The translations under genes and the position numbers were made by a program. From contig CATXXC010000014.1 of the NCBI GenBank assembly GCA_958403385.1, forward strand, positions 1-64,000: DNA of 64,000 bases, read 5' to 3'. How positions within the stretch are numbered: the stretch's first letter is position 1; each line of letters starts with the position of its first letter. This document shows positions 44,499 through 53,666 of this stretch, in pieces. The notes beneath the pieces were generated by a model. The model worked only from the letters and a program-made list of their open reading frames with translations, searched no databases and had not been told where the DNA came from. This DNA comes from an uncultured Collinsella sp. (GTDB lineage Bacteria > Actinomycetota > Coriobacteriia > Coriobacteriales > Coriobacteriaceae).

Positions 44499-45245
44499 CT
44501 AGGCCTCCTCTACGTTGTCGAGCCCCAGCTCGGCCAGGCTCACGCCGCGCGGACGCTCCTTGGAGCGGCGCTCGAGCCACTGCACCAGCATGGCGAGCGG
44601 AAAGCAGATGATGAAGTACATAAGGCAGCAGACGATGTATCCCTGCAGGTAACCGTACAGACTCACAAAGTTGTCGGAACGGTACATAAGGTCGCCGCCG
44701 GCCACAAGCGCCAGCACCGACGTGTTCTTGACCAGGTTGAGTGCCTGGTTACACAGCGGCGGCAGAATGATCTTGAATGTCTGGGGCAGCACGATGTACC
44801 AGTACGCCTGCGCACGGGTGAAGCCCTGGCTCTGGGCCGCCTCCATCTGACCGCGCGGAACCGCCTCGATACCAGTGCGGATGACCTCCGAAATGTAGGC
44901 CGCGTGATACAGGCCCACACCCAAGAAGCCCAGCACGAACGGCGCGATGCGCACCGGCTGATCGGCACCGGTTATGGCCTGCAAAAACTGCGGACCGGCC
45001 ATGTACATAAAGAGCACCTGCACGGGCAACGGGGTGTTCTGGTAAAACTCCACGTACACGCGGCTTATGGCGCGCAGCACGCGCGAGCGAGTGGTAGAGA
45101 ACACGCCCAGCAGCGTGCCCAGCACCAGCGACAGCAGTAGACCGGCAACGACCACTTGCAGCGTCACGCCAAAGCCCTCCCAGAAGGGTCCCATATTTTG
45201 AAATGTCGTCGACCAACGGTCGGCGTCAAATAATCCTTCGAGCAT
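44499..45245 (-). CDS. Polar amino acid ABC transporter permease 1
   Basis: 248 residues from ATG 45245 behind AAGGAAGGAATC; the longer frame upstream lacks support. HisM/GlnP-type permease with coupling loop IRTGIEAVPRGQMEAAQSQGF. The C-terminal ~20 residues after the last membrane helix are charged. Partner of the permease at 43857. Confidence 0.88.
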   Translation of the reverse strand: MLEGLFDADRWSTTFQNMGPFWEGFGVTLQVVVAGLLLSLVLGTLLGVFSTTRSRVLRAISRVYVEFYQNTPLPVQVLFMYMAGPQFLQAITGADQPVRIAPFVLGFLGVGLYHAAYISEVIRTGIEAVPRGQMEAAQSQGFTRAQAYWYIVLPQTFKIILPPLCNQALNLVKNTSVLALVAGGDLMYRSDNFVSLYGYLQGYIVCCLMYFIICFPLAMLVQWLERRSKERPRGVSLAELGLDNVEEA

Positions 45246-45270
45246 TTGATTCCTTCCTTGGACGATGCGC

Positions 45271-46146
45271 CTATACAAGACCCCAGGTCTTGACCTCTTG
45301 GTCGAGCCAGCCATCGGCCAGGCGATCGCAAATCACCTGATCGACCACGGCCGAAAGGTCGCAGCTCTTCTTGGTCGCCACGCCGTAGCCCTGCTCGCCA
45401 AACTTGACCTCGGGCTGCAGCAGCTCAACGGTCTCGTTCATGTAACCGGCCAGCGTGGAGCGGTCCATGGCAAAGACGTCGATATTGCCGGCATCGAGCG
45501 AACTCTTGATGATGGGGTAGCCACTAAAGGCCCTAAACTCGGGCTCGCAGCTAAAGCCGTTGTCCTTGATCATCTGCTCGATCAGGCTCTGCGTGGTGGC
45601 ACCCTGGCTCACGCCAATGACCTTGCCGTCCAGGTCCTCAATCGAGGTAAAGCCCGAACGCTTCTTAACCATGAGTCCCACGTAGTCGGTGCGGTACGGC
45701 GTCGAGAAATCCCAGCTCTTCTTGCGCTCGTCGGTGATGGTGTAGGTCGCCGCGACCACGTCAAGCTGGCCGTTATCGATCAGCGGGCCGCGCGTCTTGG
45801 GCGTTACGTCGGTAAACTCGACAAGCTCCTGGGCGCGGGCCTCCTTGTAGCTCACGTCAAAGACAGCAGCGGCGATCTGATAGCACAAATCGACTTCCAT
45901 GCCCTCAAAGCGGCCCTTGGCGGTGTCGTAATAGCCATAGCCGGGAACATCCTTCTTAACGCCGGCATTCAGATGGCCGCGCGACTTAATGGCCGCAAGC
46001 TTGGACCCCTTGTCGGAGCCCTCGCCGCTGGTGGAGTTGCCGCAACCGGTAAGCGCGGCCCCCGTCAGCGTAAGCATACCGGCGCCCGCCAGCTGCAAAA
46101 AGTGACGGCGCGACACGGCCGCCCTCGTCATATCCGTCATGTCCAT
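45271..46146 (-). CDS. Amino acid ABC transporter substrate-binding lipoprotein
   Basis: About 291 residues. The N-terminus contains a twin-arginine-like SRRHFLQ, a hydrophobic stretch and the lipobox LTGC, so export with lipid anchoring is expected, possibly by Tat. The body is a family-3 solute-binding protein (DKGSKLAAIKSRGHLNAGV; GYYDTAKGRFEGMEVDLCYQI). Sequence suggests polar amino acids such as Glu/Gln, but specificity is not certain. ATG 46140 is an alternative start. Confidence 0.86.
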   Translation of the reverse strand: MDMTDMTRAAVSRRHFLQLAGAGMLTLTGAALTGCGNSTSGEGSDKGSKLAAIKSRGHLNAGVKKDVPGYGYYDTAKGRFEGMEVDLCYQIAAAVFDVSYKEARAQELVEFTDVTPKTRGPLIDNGQLDVVAATYTITDERKKSWDFSTPYRTDYVGLMVKKRSGFTSIEDLDGKVIGVSQGATTQSLIEQMIKDNGFSCEPEFRAFSGYPIIKSSLDAGNIDVFAMDRSTLAGYMNETVELLQPEVKFGEQGYGVATKKSCDLSAVVDQVICDRLADGWLDQEVKTWGLV

Positions 46147-46154
46147 CACCGCGC

Positions 46155-46886
46155 CTAGTGCAGAATCTTGGACAGGAACTCGCGGCAACGCGGGTTCTCG
46201 GGGTTATCGAAGAAGTGCTCAGGCGTGCCCTCCTCCAGGATGCGGCCGTCCTCCATAAAGATGACGCGGTCGGCCACCTGGCGCGCAAAGCCCATCTCGT
46301 GCGTCACGCAGATCATGGTGATGTCCTCCTGCGCGAGCTCAATCATAACGTCCAGGACTTCCTGGACCATCTCGGGGTCGAGTGCCGAGGTCGGCTCGTC
46401 AAACAGGATGATAGGCTGCTTGGTGCACAGGGCACGGGCGATGGCGATGCGCTGCTGCTGACCACCCGAGAGATTCTGCGGATACTCGCCGGCCTTATGT
46501 GCCATGCCGACGCGCTTGAGCGCAGCGATGGCGATCTCGGTCGCCTCCTCCTTGCTCTTCTTTTGCAGTTTGATGGGCGCGAGCGTCAGGTTGCCCAGCA
46601 CCGTCATGTTGGGATACAGGTTGAACTGCTGAAACACCATGGAACTATACTTGCGAGCCATCTCCAGGTGATTCTTTTTGGTGAGCGGCGTACCGTCGAT
46701 GACAACCTCGCCCGACGTGGGCTCCTCCAGATAATCGACGCAACGGATGAGCGTCGATTTACCCGAGCCGGAAGGCCCGATCATTACGAGCTTCTCGCCG
46801 CGTTTGACGGTGAGGTTGATATCTTTGAGCACATGCAGGTCGCCAAAGTACTTGTTGAGATGCTTGATCTCGATCATGTCTGCCAT
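46155..46886 (-). CDS. Amino acid ABC transporter ATP-binding protein (GlnQ-type)
   Basis: 243 residues with Walker A GPSGSGKSTLIRCV, Q-loop, signature NLSGGQQQRIAIARAL and Walker B IILFDEPTSALDPEM. First gene of the ABC operon, which continues with binding protein and two permeases. Confidence 0.92.
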   Translation of the reverse strand: MADMIEIKHLNKYFGDLHVLKDINLTVKRGEKLVMIGPSGSGKSTLIRCVDYLEEPTSGEVVIDGTPLTKKNHLEMARKYSSMVFQQFNLYPNMTVLGNLTLAPIKLQKKSKEEATEIAIAALKRVGMAHKAGEYPQNLSGGQQQRIAIARALCTKQPIILFDEPTSALDPEMVQEVLDVMIELAQEDITMICVTHEMGFARQVADRVIFMEDGRILEEGTPEHFFDNPENPRCREFLSKILH

Positions 46887-47011
46887 GAATGTCCCTTCCC
46901 TGCGTTTACACGAGTTGAACTATTGTACGGAAAGAATCACGTTTCCGCAGCCCACACTACATTCCCGTAAAGAACCCGCAACCTTTAACCCACTCATTGG
47001 GGACAGCCCAG

Positions 47012-47045
47012 CAAAAAGGGGCGCGACCACAATGGTCACGCCCCT
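47012..47045 (-). terminator. Terminator-like hairpin downstream of yqeY
   Basis: AGGGGCGTGACCA-TTG-TGGTCGCGCCCCT followed by TTTTTGC on the minus strand. A related hairpin lies at 47129-47157. Confidence 0.7.
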
Positions 47046-47093
47046 CAAAACCAGAAAATAATACAACCGCCCTTGTTGAGCATAAGTCAGCGA

Positions 47094-47192
47094 AAACCCG
47101 TACACGCGAGCAAGGTGACGTGAAATGAAAGGGCGCAGACCTTATGGTCGCGCCCTTGAAATTGAACGTCAGATTGCCGCGTGTACGGGTTT
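47094..47192. repeat. Nested inverted repeat
   Basis: Outer arms AAACCCGTACACGCG (47094-47108) and CGCGTGTACGGGTTT (47178-47192) are perfect complements. Inside lies hairpin AAGGGCGC..GACC / GGTC.GCGCCCTT (47129-47157). No protein is encoded; it could fold as an RNA or be a small repeat element. Confidence 0.7.
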
Positions 47193-47236
47193 GCAGCGTC
47201 GAGCCGTTACGCGGTTTGGTAAAACCGCGTAACAAA

Positions 47237-47686
47237 TTACGCAAGTTTGGCTCCGACGATCTTTGCCGCGGCCGGCTTATCGAAGTTGCCACCGGTGGCC
47301 TTGCCGAGTGCGCCCATAACCTGGCCCATCTGCTTCTTGGACGTGGCGCCCAGCTCGGCGATAACCTGCTCGATCAGGGCCTCGAGCTCCTCGCCCGAAA
47401 CCTGCGCGGGCAGCAGGCTCTCCAGAATCTTGACCTGCTCGGTCAGGTTGTCGGTACGCTCCTGGTCGGTGCCGGCCTTGATGGACATCTCCAGCGTCTC
47501 GCTCGTCTGCTTGATCAGACGCTTGATCATGCTGTTGACGTCTTCCTCGGTCACATCGCGGCGCTCATTGACCTCGATATTCTTCACCTCGGCCTTAACC
47601 TGGCGAATGATGGACAGGCGAACCTTGTCCTTGGCCTTCATGGCCGCAATCATTTCCTTCTGCAGCTCTTCGTTGGTCATCTGCAA
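47237..47686 (-). CDS. yqeY: GatB/YqeY-domain protein
   Basis: 149 residues, full length for YqeY. MTNEELQKEMIAAMKAKDKVRLSIIRQVKAEVKN at the N-terminus and LGATSKKQMGQVMGAL near the end are typical. The family shares a domain with the GatB subunit of Glu-tRNA(Gln) amidotransferase and may bind tRNA; the exact role is unknown. The start has AGGAGGATT upstream. It follows the foldase gene after about 50 bp containing a GGGCGG/CCGCCC hairpin (47704-47729). Confidence 0.9.
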   Translation of the reverse strand: MQMTNEELQKEMIAAMKAKDKVRLSIIRQVKAEVKNIEVNERRDVTEEDVNSMIKRLIKQTSETLEMSIKAGTDQERTDNLTEQVKILESLLPAQVSGEELEALIEQVIAELGATSKKQMGQVMGALGKATGGNFDKPAAAKIVGAKLA

Positions 47687-47734
47687 ATCCTCCTCAATAG
47701 TGTGGGCGGCACTCGCGCGAGCACCGCCCCATGA

Positions 47735-48955
47735 TTACTCAGTCGTCGACGAATCGTCGGTCGAACTCTTGGTGACACCCTTCAGACTCACGTTATAGGG
47801 TACGTCTTTGGGCATGGGGTTGACGGTGATGTCGGCATCCTTCTTGTACTGCTCCAGCCACTCGCTGTACGCGGTGCTGGCCGCTTGCGTCTTCACCACG
47901 TTGGAGACGTACTTTTTGATGTCCTTGGGCACCTGGTTGATGTCATCAACCTGATTATCGACATGGAAGTAGTCGGTGCACTTGATGATGTGGTAGCCAT
48001 AGGTCGACTCGACGACTTCGCTCACGTCGCCCTTGTTGAGTCCCTCGAGCGCCGTCTGGTAGCTGTCGACAAAGGTGGTGAGCTTATCCCAGCCCACATC
48101 GCCCTTCTTCTCCTTGGAACCGGTGTCCTCGGAGTACTGCTCAACGGCGTCCTCAAAGCTCAGCTCACCGGAGTTGATCTTGTCCAGGCACTCCTGCGCC
48201 TTGGCCTTGGCGGCAGCCTTGTCCTCGTCGGAAGCGTCGGAATCAACCTTGATCAGGATGTTCGACGAGCGGCGGGCGTCGTTGTAGCTGGACAGATTTT
48301 CGTTGATGTAATCGACAATCTCGCTGTCCTTGGGCTTGCTCGTGGGCGCGACGGCATCCTTGAGTTTCTGTTGCGCCAGACTCTCCTTGAGCGAGTCCTT
48401 GTAGGTGTCCTCGGTATAGCCGTAGGTCTTGAGGGTCTTCTTAAAGGCCTTGGCTCCGCCCGCGCTCTTGCACGCGTCCTTCCAAGCCTTCTCGACCTCC
48501 TCGTCCGACACCGTCACGCCGTTCTCCTTCTGTGCCTGTTGAAGCAGAATCTGCTGCGTGTAGGAGTCGATGAGTTGCTTGCGGTACTTCTTGGGCGTGA
48601 GGTCGTTGTCAACCAGATACTGCGCCCAATCCTCATCCTTGGTGTAGCCGTAGGACGTGCGCATGCTCATGATCTGCTTGGTCACGGTGTCCTCGGTAAG
48701 GTTGGTGCCGTTGATAGTGGCAGCAACACCGCCGGTCAGCTTGTAGCCCGAGGTGTCCTCAGCCTGCGACATAAGGCCGGAGCACGCCATCGCCGAGACG
48801 GAAAGCAGCATCGCCAGCACGCCGATGACCACCAGGACAATCTTGACGGTCTTGGACACATAGGTCTTGCGCTGCTTCTTGCGAGAGCTGGAGGCGGCGC
48901 GGGACCGTTGCTCGGGCGTCGGCGCGACCTCGGGGTTCTTTTTCTTATTTGCCAT
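47735..48955 (-). CDS. Membrane-anchored peptidyl-prolyl isomerase (PrsA/SurA-like)
   Basis: 406 residues. A basic cytoplasmic N-terminus (~1-36) precedes one membrane segment with lipobox-like AMAC (~55-60). A SurA_N-like helical region follows (NGTNLTEDTVTKQIMSM), then a parvulin-type domain (~230-330: SSNILIKVDSD; GELSFEDAVEQYSED; GDVGWDKLTTF; GYHIIKCTDY). It would help fold exported proteins outside the membrane. The serine/threonine-rich tail is unstructured. Confidence 0.87.
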   Translation of the reverse strand: MANKKKNPEVAPTPEQRSRAASSSRKKQRKTYVSKTVKIVLVVIGVLAMLLSVSAMACSGLMSQAEDTSGYKLTGGVAATINGTNLTEDTVTKQIMSMRTSYGYTKDEDWAQYLVDNDLTPKKYRKQLIDSYTQQILLQQAQKENGVTVSDEEVEKAWKDACKSAGGAKAFKKTLKTYGYTEDTYKDSLKESLAQQKLKDAVAPTSKPKDSEIVDYINENLSSYNDARRSSNILIKVDSDASDEDKAAAKAKAQECLDKINSGELSFEDAVEQYSEDTGSKEKKGDVGWDKLTTFVDSYQTALEGLNKGDVSEVVESTYGYHIIKCTDYFHVDNQVDDINQVPKDIKKYVSNVVKTQAASTAYSEWLEQYKKDADITVNPMPKDVPYNVSLKGVTKSSTDDSSTTE

Positions 48956-49081
48956 GTTTGGCCTTTCGCATCACGAATCGAACAAACGCCATTGTGTCAC
49001 AACGCAGCCCCGCGGCACACCCGGCGCATGGGACACAGGTTAATCTGCACCATTTTGGTGCAAAGGGGACAGGTCTGGCGG

Positions 49082-49128
49082 TTGGCAGTTAGGGACGTTC
49101 CTTTTCTGCCGGCAGTTAGGGACAGTCC
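49082..49128. repeat. Tandem GGCAGTTAGGGACA-type repeat
   Basis: TTGGCAGTTAGGGACGTTCC and CCGGCAGTTAGGGACAGTCC occur 27 bp apart just downstream of the EIIA gene, near a GGGGACAGGTCTGGC sequence. Belongs with the other GGGACA repeats. Confidence 0.6.
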
Positions 49129-49141
49129 CCAAGTGCCGGCC

Positions 49142-49606
49142 TTAAAAGTATCGACGGATGGCGTCGACCATGCCCTGCGGCATGGTCTGGCCGAGTACAT
49201 CGGCTGCAGCGTCGGCATCCATAAAGATATTCATGAGCGCCTGAAGTGCCTCGACCTGACCGCCCGGCTCGGCAATGCCCAGGTTGATGACGATCTGCGC
49301 CGGCACCGGGGCGCCCATGCCCGCCATAGCGTTGAACGTCACAGGTGCGGCGGGCTTTACCACCGCGATATAGGGCTTGGCCACAAATCCCGGATCGGTA
49401 TGCGGAATGGCGATGTTTGCCGCCGGCATAGCGAGACCCGTGGGATAGGCGTCCTCGCGCGCGCGGACGGCGTTGAGCCAACCCTCGGCAATGTAGCCGC
49501 GCGGAGCGAGCTCGCCCTCGAGTCGCGCAAACACCTCACCCGGCGTCGCGCACTCCCAATCAAAAAACACCAGCTCAGGCGTAAACAGCGCTTCGTTATC
49601 CGCCAT
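49142..49606 (-). CDS. PTS EIIA component (fructose/galactitol/Ntr superfamily), orphan
   Basis: 154 residues of the PTS_EIIA_2 fold; the phosphorylated histidine is in NIAIPHTDPGF (~67). No EIIB or EIIC is adjacent. It could serve a permease encoded elsewhere or have a regulatory role. The island PTS in this window lacks an EIIA but belongs to a different (glucose) superfamily, so it is an unlikely partner. Confidence 0.82.
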   Translation of the reverse strand: MADNEALFTPELVFFDWECATPGEVFARLEGELAPRGYIAEGWLNAVRAREDAYPTGLAMPAANIAIPHTDPGFVAKPYIAVVKPAAPVTFNAMAGMGAPVPAQIVINLGIAEPGGQVEALQALMNIFMDADAAADVLGQTMPQGMVDAIRRYF

Positions 49607-49627
49607 GGGCCCACCTCTCTCACCTTG

Positions 49628-49677
49628 TCACCTGCGACGTTCTTTAACGACTAGTCACTGAAGAACGCCGCAGGTGA
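49628..49677. repeat. 17-bp inverted repeat
   Basis: TCACCTGCGACGTTCTT (49628-49644) and AAGAACGCCGCAGGTGA (49661-49677), one mismatch. It lies between the purN 3' side and the EIIA start. Confidence 0.75.
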
Positions 49678-49758
49678 CTACCTAAAACAAAGGATGGCCA
49701 CTTGCGCCTTGGCGCCAATGACCACCCTGACTACTCGGCTAAATTGTACTGTGCGCTA

Positions 49759-50460
49759 CTAGCCACGAGGCGCATCAATTGCGACCTTGCCGCTCTCCAG
49801 CACGTGAACGCGGCCGTCGGCGAGCATCTGCACGACCTCGGGATACAGCACATGCTCGATCGCGTGGATGTGCTCCTCGAGCGTGTCGACGTCCCAGCCC
49901 TCCTCGACAGCCAGCGCACGCTGGGCGATGATGGGGCCGTTGTCGTAAATCTCGTTGGCAAAGTGCACGGTCACGCCGGTTACCTTGACGCCGCGAGCAA
50001 ACGCATCGTCAATCGCATGCGCACCGGTAAAGCTCGGCAGCAGCGCCGGATGCAAGTTGACCACGCGGTTGGGAAACGCCGCCAGCAGAGGCGTGTGCAC
50101 CATGCGCATGTAGCCGGCCATGACCACGTACTCGCAGCCGCGCTCGAGCAGCTCGTGCGCAATAATCTCGTCGGCCGCGATGGGGTCGGCATAAACATCC
50201 TTGGACAGCGTGAGTGTCTGGATGCCCGCGCGCTCGGCACGCTGCAGGCCCTTGGCCGAAGGACGGCTCGACACCACAAGCTCAATCGAGGCGTTGAGCT
50301 TGCCGGCGGCGATCAGGTCGATCAGCGCCTGCAGGTTGGTACCCGAACCGCTGATAAGCACGCCGATCTTAAGCGGCTCAGCCGCATCGGTACCGGTCGG
50401 ACGGGTATAGGGCACAAAGCCCAGGCCCTCGGCATCAGCCATCTGCTCGTTAGCGCTCAT
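49759..50460 (-). CDS. purN: Phosphoribosylglycinamide formyltransferase
   Basis: 233 residues; GART step 3 of purine synthesis, using 10-formyl-THF. IGVLISGSGTNLQALID (~30-46), VMAGYMRMVHTPLL and the catalytic NLHPALLPSFTGAHAIDDAFARGVKVTG region are present. The start overlaps the 3' end of purM by 11 bp. Confidence 0.95.
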   Translation of the reverse strand: MSANEQMADAEGLGFVPYTRPTGTDAAEPLKIGVLISGSGTNLQALIDLIAAGKLNASIELVVSSRPSAKGLQRAERAGIQTLTLSKDVYADPIAADEIIAHELLERGCEYVVMAGYMRMVHTPLLAAFPNRVVNLHPALLPSFTGAHAIDDAFARGVKVTGVTVHFANEIYDNGPIIAQRALAVEEGWDVDTLEEHIHAIEHVLYPEVVQMLADGRVHVLESGKVAIDAPRG

Positions 50461-51553
50461 CGGAGTACACGACCTTACCGGAGCCCTCGACGCACTCGCC
50501 CACGCGGAACGGCTTCTCGCCTAGCGCGACCAGAGCCTCGGTCACGGCAGCCTCGTCCTCGGGGGCGACGATCAGGCACAGGCCGACGCCCATGTTGAAG
50601 GTCTTGCATGCCTCGTTGGGCGCGAGCTCGGCCTGGCGCGACACGTAGGTGATGACGGGCGGAACATCCCAGCCCATCTGGGCGCCGTTGCGGGTGACCA
50701 CGGCATCGACGTCGTCGGCGAGCGCGCGGTTGAGGTTCTCGGTAATACCGCCGCCGGTGATGTGGGCAATGGCATGAACGTTGGCGCCATTGCGCAGCAG
50801 CTCCAGAATCGGCTTGACGTAGATGCGCGTGGGAGCCAGCAGGGCGTCGGCCAGCGAAGCACCGCCGAGCTCCTCGAGCGGACGGCTTAGCTCCTCGGCC
50901 TTAGCGGCGGCCTCGGGCGTGCCCGGCTTGATGCCGTCGACACCGATAACCTTGCGCACGAGCGAGTAGCCGTTGGAGTGCACGCCGGTGGAGGGCAGGC
51001 CCAGGATCACATCGCCGGGGCGAACGTTCGCAGGGTCGAGCATCTTGGGACGATCGACAACACCCACGGTAAAGCCGGCGAGGTCGTAATCGGCGGGAGC
51101 CATGACGCCCGGGTGCTCGGCCATCTCGCCGCCCACGAGCGCGCAGTCCGCGAGCTTGCAGCCGTCGGCCACGCCCTTGATGATCTTTGCCATGTGCTCG
51201 GCCTCAATGTGACCGATGGCAACGTAATCCAGGAAGAACAGCGGCTCGGCGCCCGAAGCCAAAATGTCATTGACGCACATGGCGACCAGGTCCTGGCCCA
51301 CCGTCTCGTGACGGTCCATAATCTGGGCGAGCACGAGCTTGGTGCCCACGCCGTCGGTGCCGCTGATCAGGATCGGGTCTTCCATATCCTTAAGCGCGGC
51401 AGCCGAGAACAGGCCACCAAAGCCGCCGATGCCGCCGATAACCTCGGGGCGGTTGGTGTCCTTGACCATCTGCTTAATAGCGTCGACGGCGCGGCCGCCC
51501 TCGGCGGTATCGACGCCGGCGTCCTCATACGTCACATGCTTGCTGTCGCTCAT
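50450..51553 (-). CDS. purM: Phosphoribosylaminoimidazole synthetase (AIR synthetase)
   Basis: 367 residues. YEDAGVDTAEGGRAVDAIK at the N-terminus, ISGTDGVGTKLVLA, ALVGGEMAEHPGVM and AHITGGGITENLNRAL are family motifs. Step 5 of purine synthesis, closing the imidazole ring. ATG 51553 has GAGAGGAAGG upstream. Confidence 0.96.
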   Translation of the reverse strand: MSDSKHVTYEDAGVDTAEGGRAVDAIKQMVKDTNRPEVIGGIGGFGGLFSAAALKDMEDPILISGTDGVGTKLVLAQIMDRHETVGQDLVAMCVNDILASGAEPLFFLDYVAIGHIEAEHMAKIIKGVADGCKLADCALVGGEMAEHPGVMAPADYDLAGFTVGVVDRPKMLDPANVRPGDVILGLPSTGVHSNGYSLVRKVIGVDGIKPGTPEAAAKAEELSRPLEELGGASLADALLAPTRIYVKPILELLRNGANVHAIAHITGGGITENLNRALADDVDAVVTRNGAQMGWDVPPVITYVSRQAELAPNEACKTFNMGVGLCLIVAPEDEAAVTEALVALGEKPFRVGECVEGSGKVVYSDER

Positions 51554-51665
51554 CTGAGCCTTCCTCTCCCACTACCGTGACGCCGCGCGGGCGCCAAACG
51601 GTGCTCATAGTTGCGTTCATTTCGGCGCGCGCCATAACAGCACACGCCGTCATATCAACAAAACA

Positions 51666-51713
51666 GCAGGTAAAACCTACCAAAATAAACCTGTCCCCAC
51701 ATGGCAGGTTTTA
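51666..51713. repeat. AGGTTTATTTTGG repeat, isolated copy
   Basis: GCAGGTAAAACCTACC-AAAATAAACCTGTCCCC (51666-51698) followed by ATGGCAGGTTTTAG. It is the same terminus as in the 36616-36793 element, located between purF and purM. Confidence 0.7.
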
Positions 51714-53381
51714 GGCCTCGCCGTGCTCCTCTTCCCAGCTGCGGTCGTCGTATTTCTCGACCACGGCGTCGTCGTCAAAGTGCAGCGGCTTGTCCAGGTT
51801 GCGGGGCTTAAAGCCCTCCATGAACTTGTCGCGGCCAAAGCTCTCGGGAATCGCCACGGGGTAGCGTCCGGTAAAGCACGCATCGCAGTAACCGCCCTTG
51901 GGCATAACCTTCAGCAGGCCCTCGACCGAAAGGAAGGCCAGCGAATCGGCGCCGATGTACTCGCAGATCTCATCGACCGTCTTGTTGGCGCTGATAAGCT
52001 GCGACTGCACGTCGGTATCGATACCGTAGAAGCACGGCCAGATGACCTCGGGCGAGTTGATGCGGATGTGAATCTCCTTGGCGCCGGCGTTGCGCAGCAT
52101 CTTGACGAGCTGCACCATGGTGGTGCCGCGGACGATGGAGTCGTCGATGACGACCAGGCGCTTGCCCTCGATGTTGTCACGCAGCGGGTTGAGCTTCATG
52201 CGCACGCCCATGGCACGCAGCTCCTGCGTGGGCTCGATAAACGTGCGTCCCACGTAGCGGTTCTTGATGAGGCCCTCGCCAAAGGGAATGCCGCTCTCGT
52301 GCGAATAGCCCTCCGCGGGCGGCAGGCCGGAGTCGGGCACGCCGATGACTAGGTCGGCCTCGACGGGCTCCTCATGTGCCAGCTGACGACCCATGTCATA
52401 ACGGCAGGCGTAGACGCTCTTGCCGTTCATGATGGAATCGGGGCGGGCGAAGTAGACCTGCTCAAAGATGCAGTTAGCAGGCTCTTCGGCGGCAGGCACG
52501 CCCTGCTCGGACACAAGGCCCTCGGCGCTGATACGCAAAATCTCACCGGGACGGACATCACGGACATACTCGGCGCCCACGATATCGAGTGCGCAGGTCT
52601 CGGAGGCGACGACCCAGCCGCCGGCGCGGGTGACATGGGTGGTGGCGTCGACCGTCGCGGCGCCGTCCTGCGACGGCAGCTGCGAAACGGATGCGGCATC
52701 GGCCTGGTCCAGGCCCTCGTCCACCAGCTTGCCCAGTACAAGCGGGCGAATGCCGTGCGGATCGCGGAATGCGTAGAGCGCCTGCTCGTTGATGAGCGTC
52801 ATGGCGTAGCCGCCGCGCACAAGCTCCATGGTCTTGCGAATGCCCTCGCGCAGATGGCCTGTACGCTGAGTAAAGTAGCCGATAAGTTTGGTCGCGACCT
52901 CGGAATCCGAGTTGGAGAGGAACGGCACGCCCAGTTCGATCAGCTGGCGGCGCAGCTCGTCAGTGTTGACGAGGGTGCCGTTGTGCGCGAGCGCGATAAT
53001 GACACTATTGATGGTAGAGAGGTGCGGCTGAGAGGCTTCCCAGCTCTTGGCGCCGGCGGTGCCGTAGCGCACATGACCCACGGCCAGCTGACCGGAGAGC
53101 GTCGACAAGTCGGCATTGGAGAACACGCGGTCGAGCAGGCCCAGGTCCTTGCGAACCATAACCGTGCCGCCGTCACCCACGGCGATTCCCGCCGATTCTT
53201 GGCCACGGTGCTGCAATGCACGCAGGCCAAAGTACGTCAGTCGAGCCACGTCGCGATCGGGCGCCCAGACACCAAAAACGCCGCATTCCTCATGCAGCTG
53301 GTCAGAGTCCGGATCATACGTCGACATGGCGTTCACCTGTCCCGCGGCACGCTCGGCCGCGCGGATGGTTTCTTGAGACAT
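51711..53381 (-). CDS. purF: Amidophosphoribosyltransferase
   Basis: 556 residues, first committed step of purine synthesis (PRPP + Gln). The nucleophile is the Cys in EECGVFGVWAP (~33), preceded by a propeptide that must be removed. Glutaminase domain ~33-290 (RYGTAGAKSW; AHNGTLVN), phosphoribosyltransferase domain with PRPP loop VVIDDSIVRGTTM. Cysteines further on (YCDACFTGRYP) fit the [4Fe-4S]-type PurF. A TATAAT-like box is at 53423-53428. Confidence 0.94.
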   Translation of the reverse strand: MSQETIRAAERAAGQVNAMSTYDPDSDQLHEECGVFGVWAPDRDVARLTYFGLRALQHRGQESAGIAVGDGGTVMVRKDLGLLDRVFSNADLSTLSGQLAVGHVRYGTAGAKSWEASQPHLSTINSVIIALAHNGTLVNTDELRRQLIELGVPFLSNSDSEVATKLIGYFTQRTGHLREGIRKTMELVRGGYAMTLINEQALYAFRDPHGIRPLVLGKLVDEGLDQADAASVSQLPSQDGAATVDATTHVTRAGGWVVASETCALDIVGAEYVRDVRPGEILRISAEGLVSEQGVPAAEEPANCIFEQVYFARPDSIMNGKSVYACRYDMGRQLAHEEPVEADLVIGVPDSGLPPAEGYSHESGIPFGEGLIKNRYVGRTFIEPTQELRAMGVRMKLNPLRDNIEGKRLVVIDDSIVRGTTMVQLVKMLRNAGAKEIHIRINSPEVIWPCFYGIDTDVQSQLISANKTVDEICEYIGADSLAFLSVEGLLKVMPKGGYCDACFTGRYPVAIPESFGRDKFMEGFKPRNLDKPLHFDDDAVVEKYDDRSWEEEHGEA

Positions 53382-53422
53382 GGCATCCCCTCAGAGCCTC
53401 GTATTTTGGCGTTACCCGCCTT

Positions 53423-53428
53423 ATTATA
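53423..53428 (-). promoter_or_regulatory. Possible -10 box of the purF-purM-purN region
   Basis: TATAAT on the minus strand, 42 bp before the purF start codon. No good -35 hexamer is present at 16-18 bp. Confidence 0.35.
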
Positions 53429-53666
53429 CGCACGGCGCGACGCGCTCCCCCGCGCATGAGCAGCGCTTTTTAAAAGCCCACCGAGCTAATAATCCGTTTT
53501 GCGGCCAAACATTTTATTGGTCTGTCCAGTGCAAGCGCCCACGCCCCCAGGTGGCCGCCGCGTCCACCGTTGAGGGTTGCATTGTTGCAATTGGGACGTT
53601 CGTCCTGTCTTTTGGCAGGTTGGCGGCGTATCCTTGTAACCTAGGACAAAGCGAGAAAGGTTCTGT

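Noticed and set aside
43152..45140. 662-codon plus-strand open frame
   Set aside because: Antisense to a kinase-like gene and two ABC permeases with clear motifs; its translation is His/Arg/Gln-rich without any domain.
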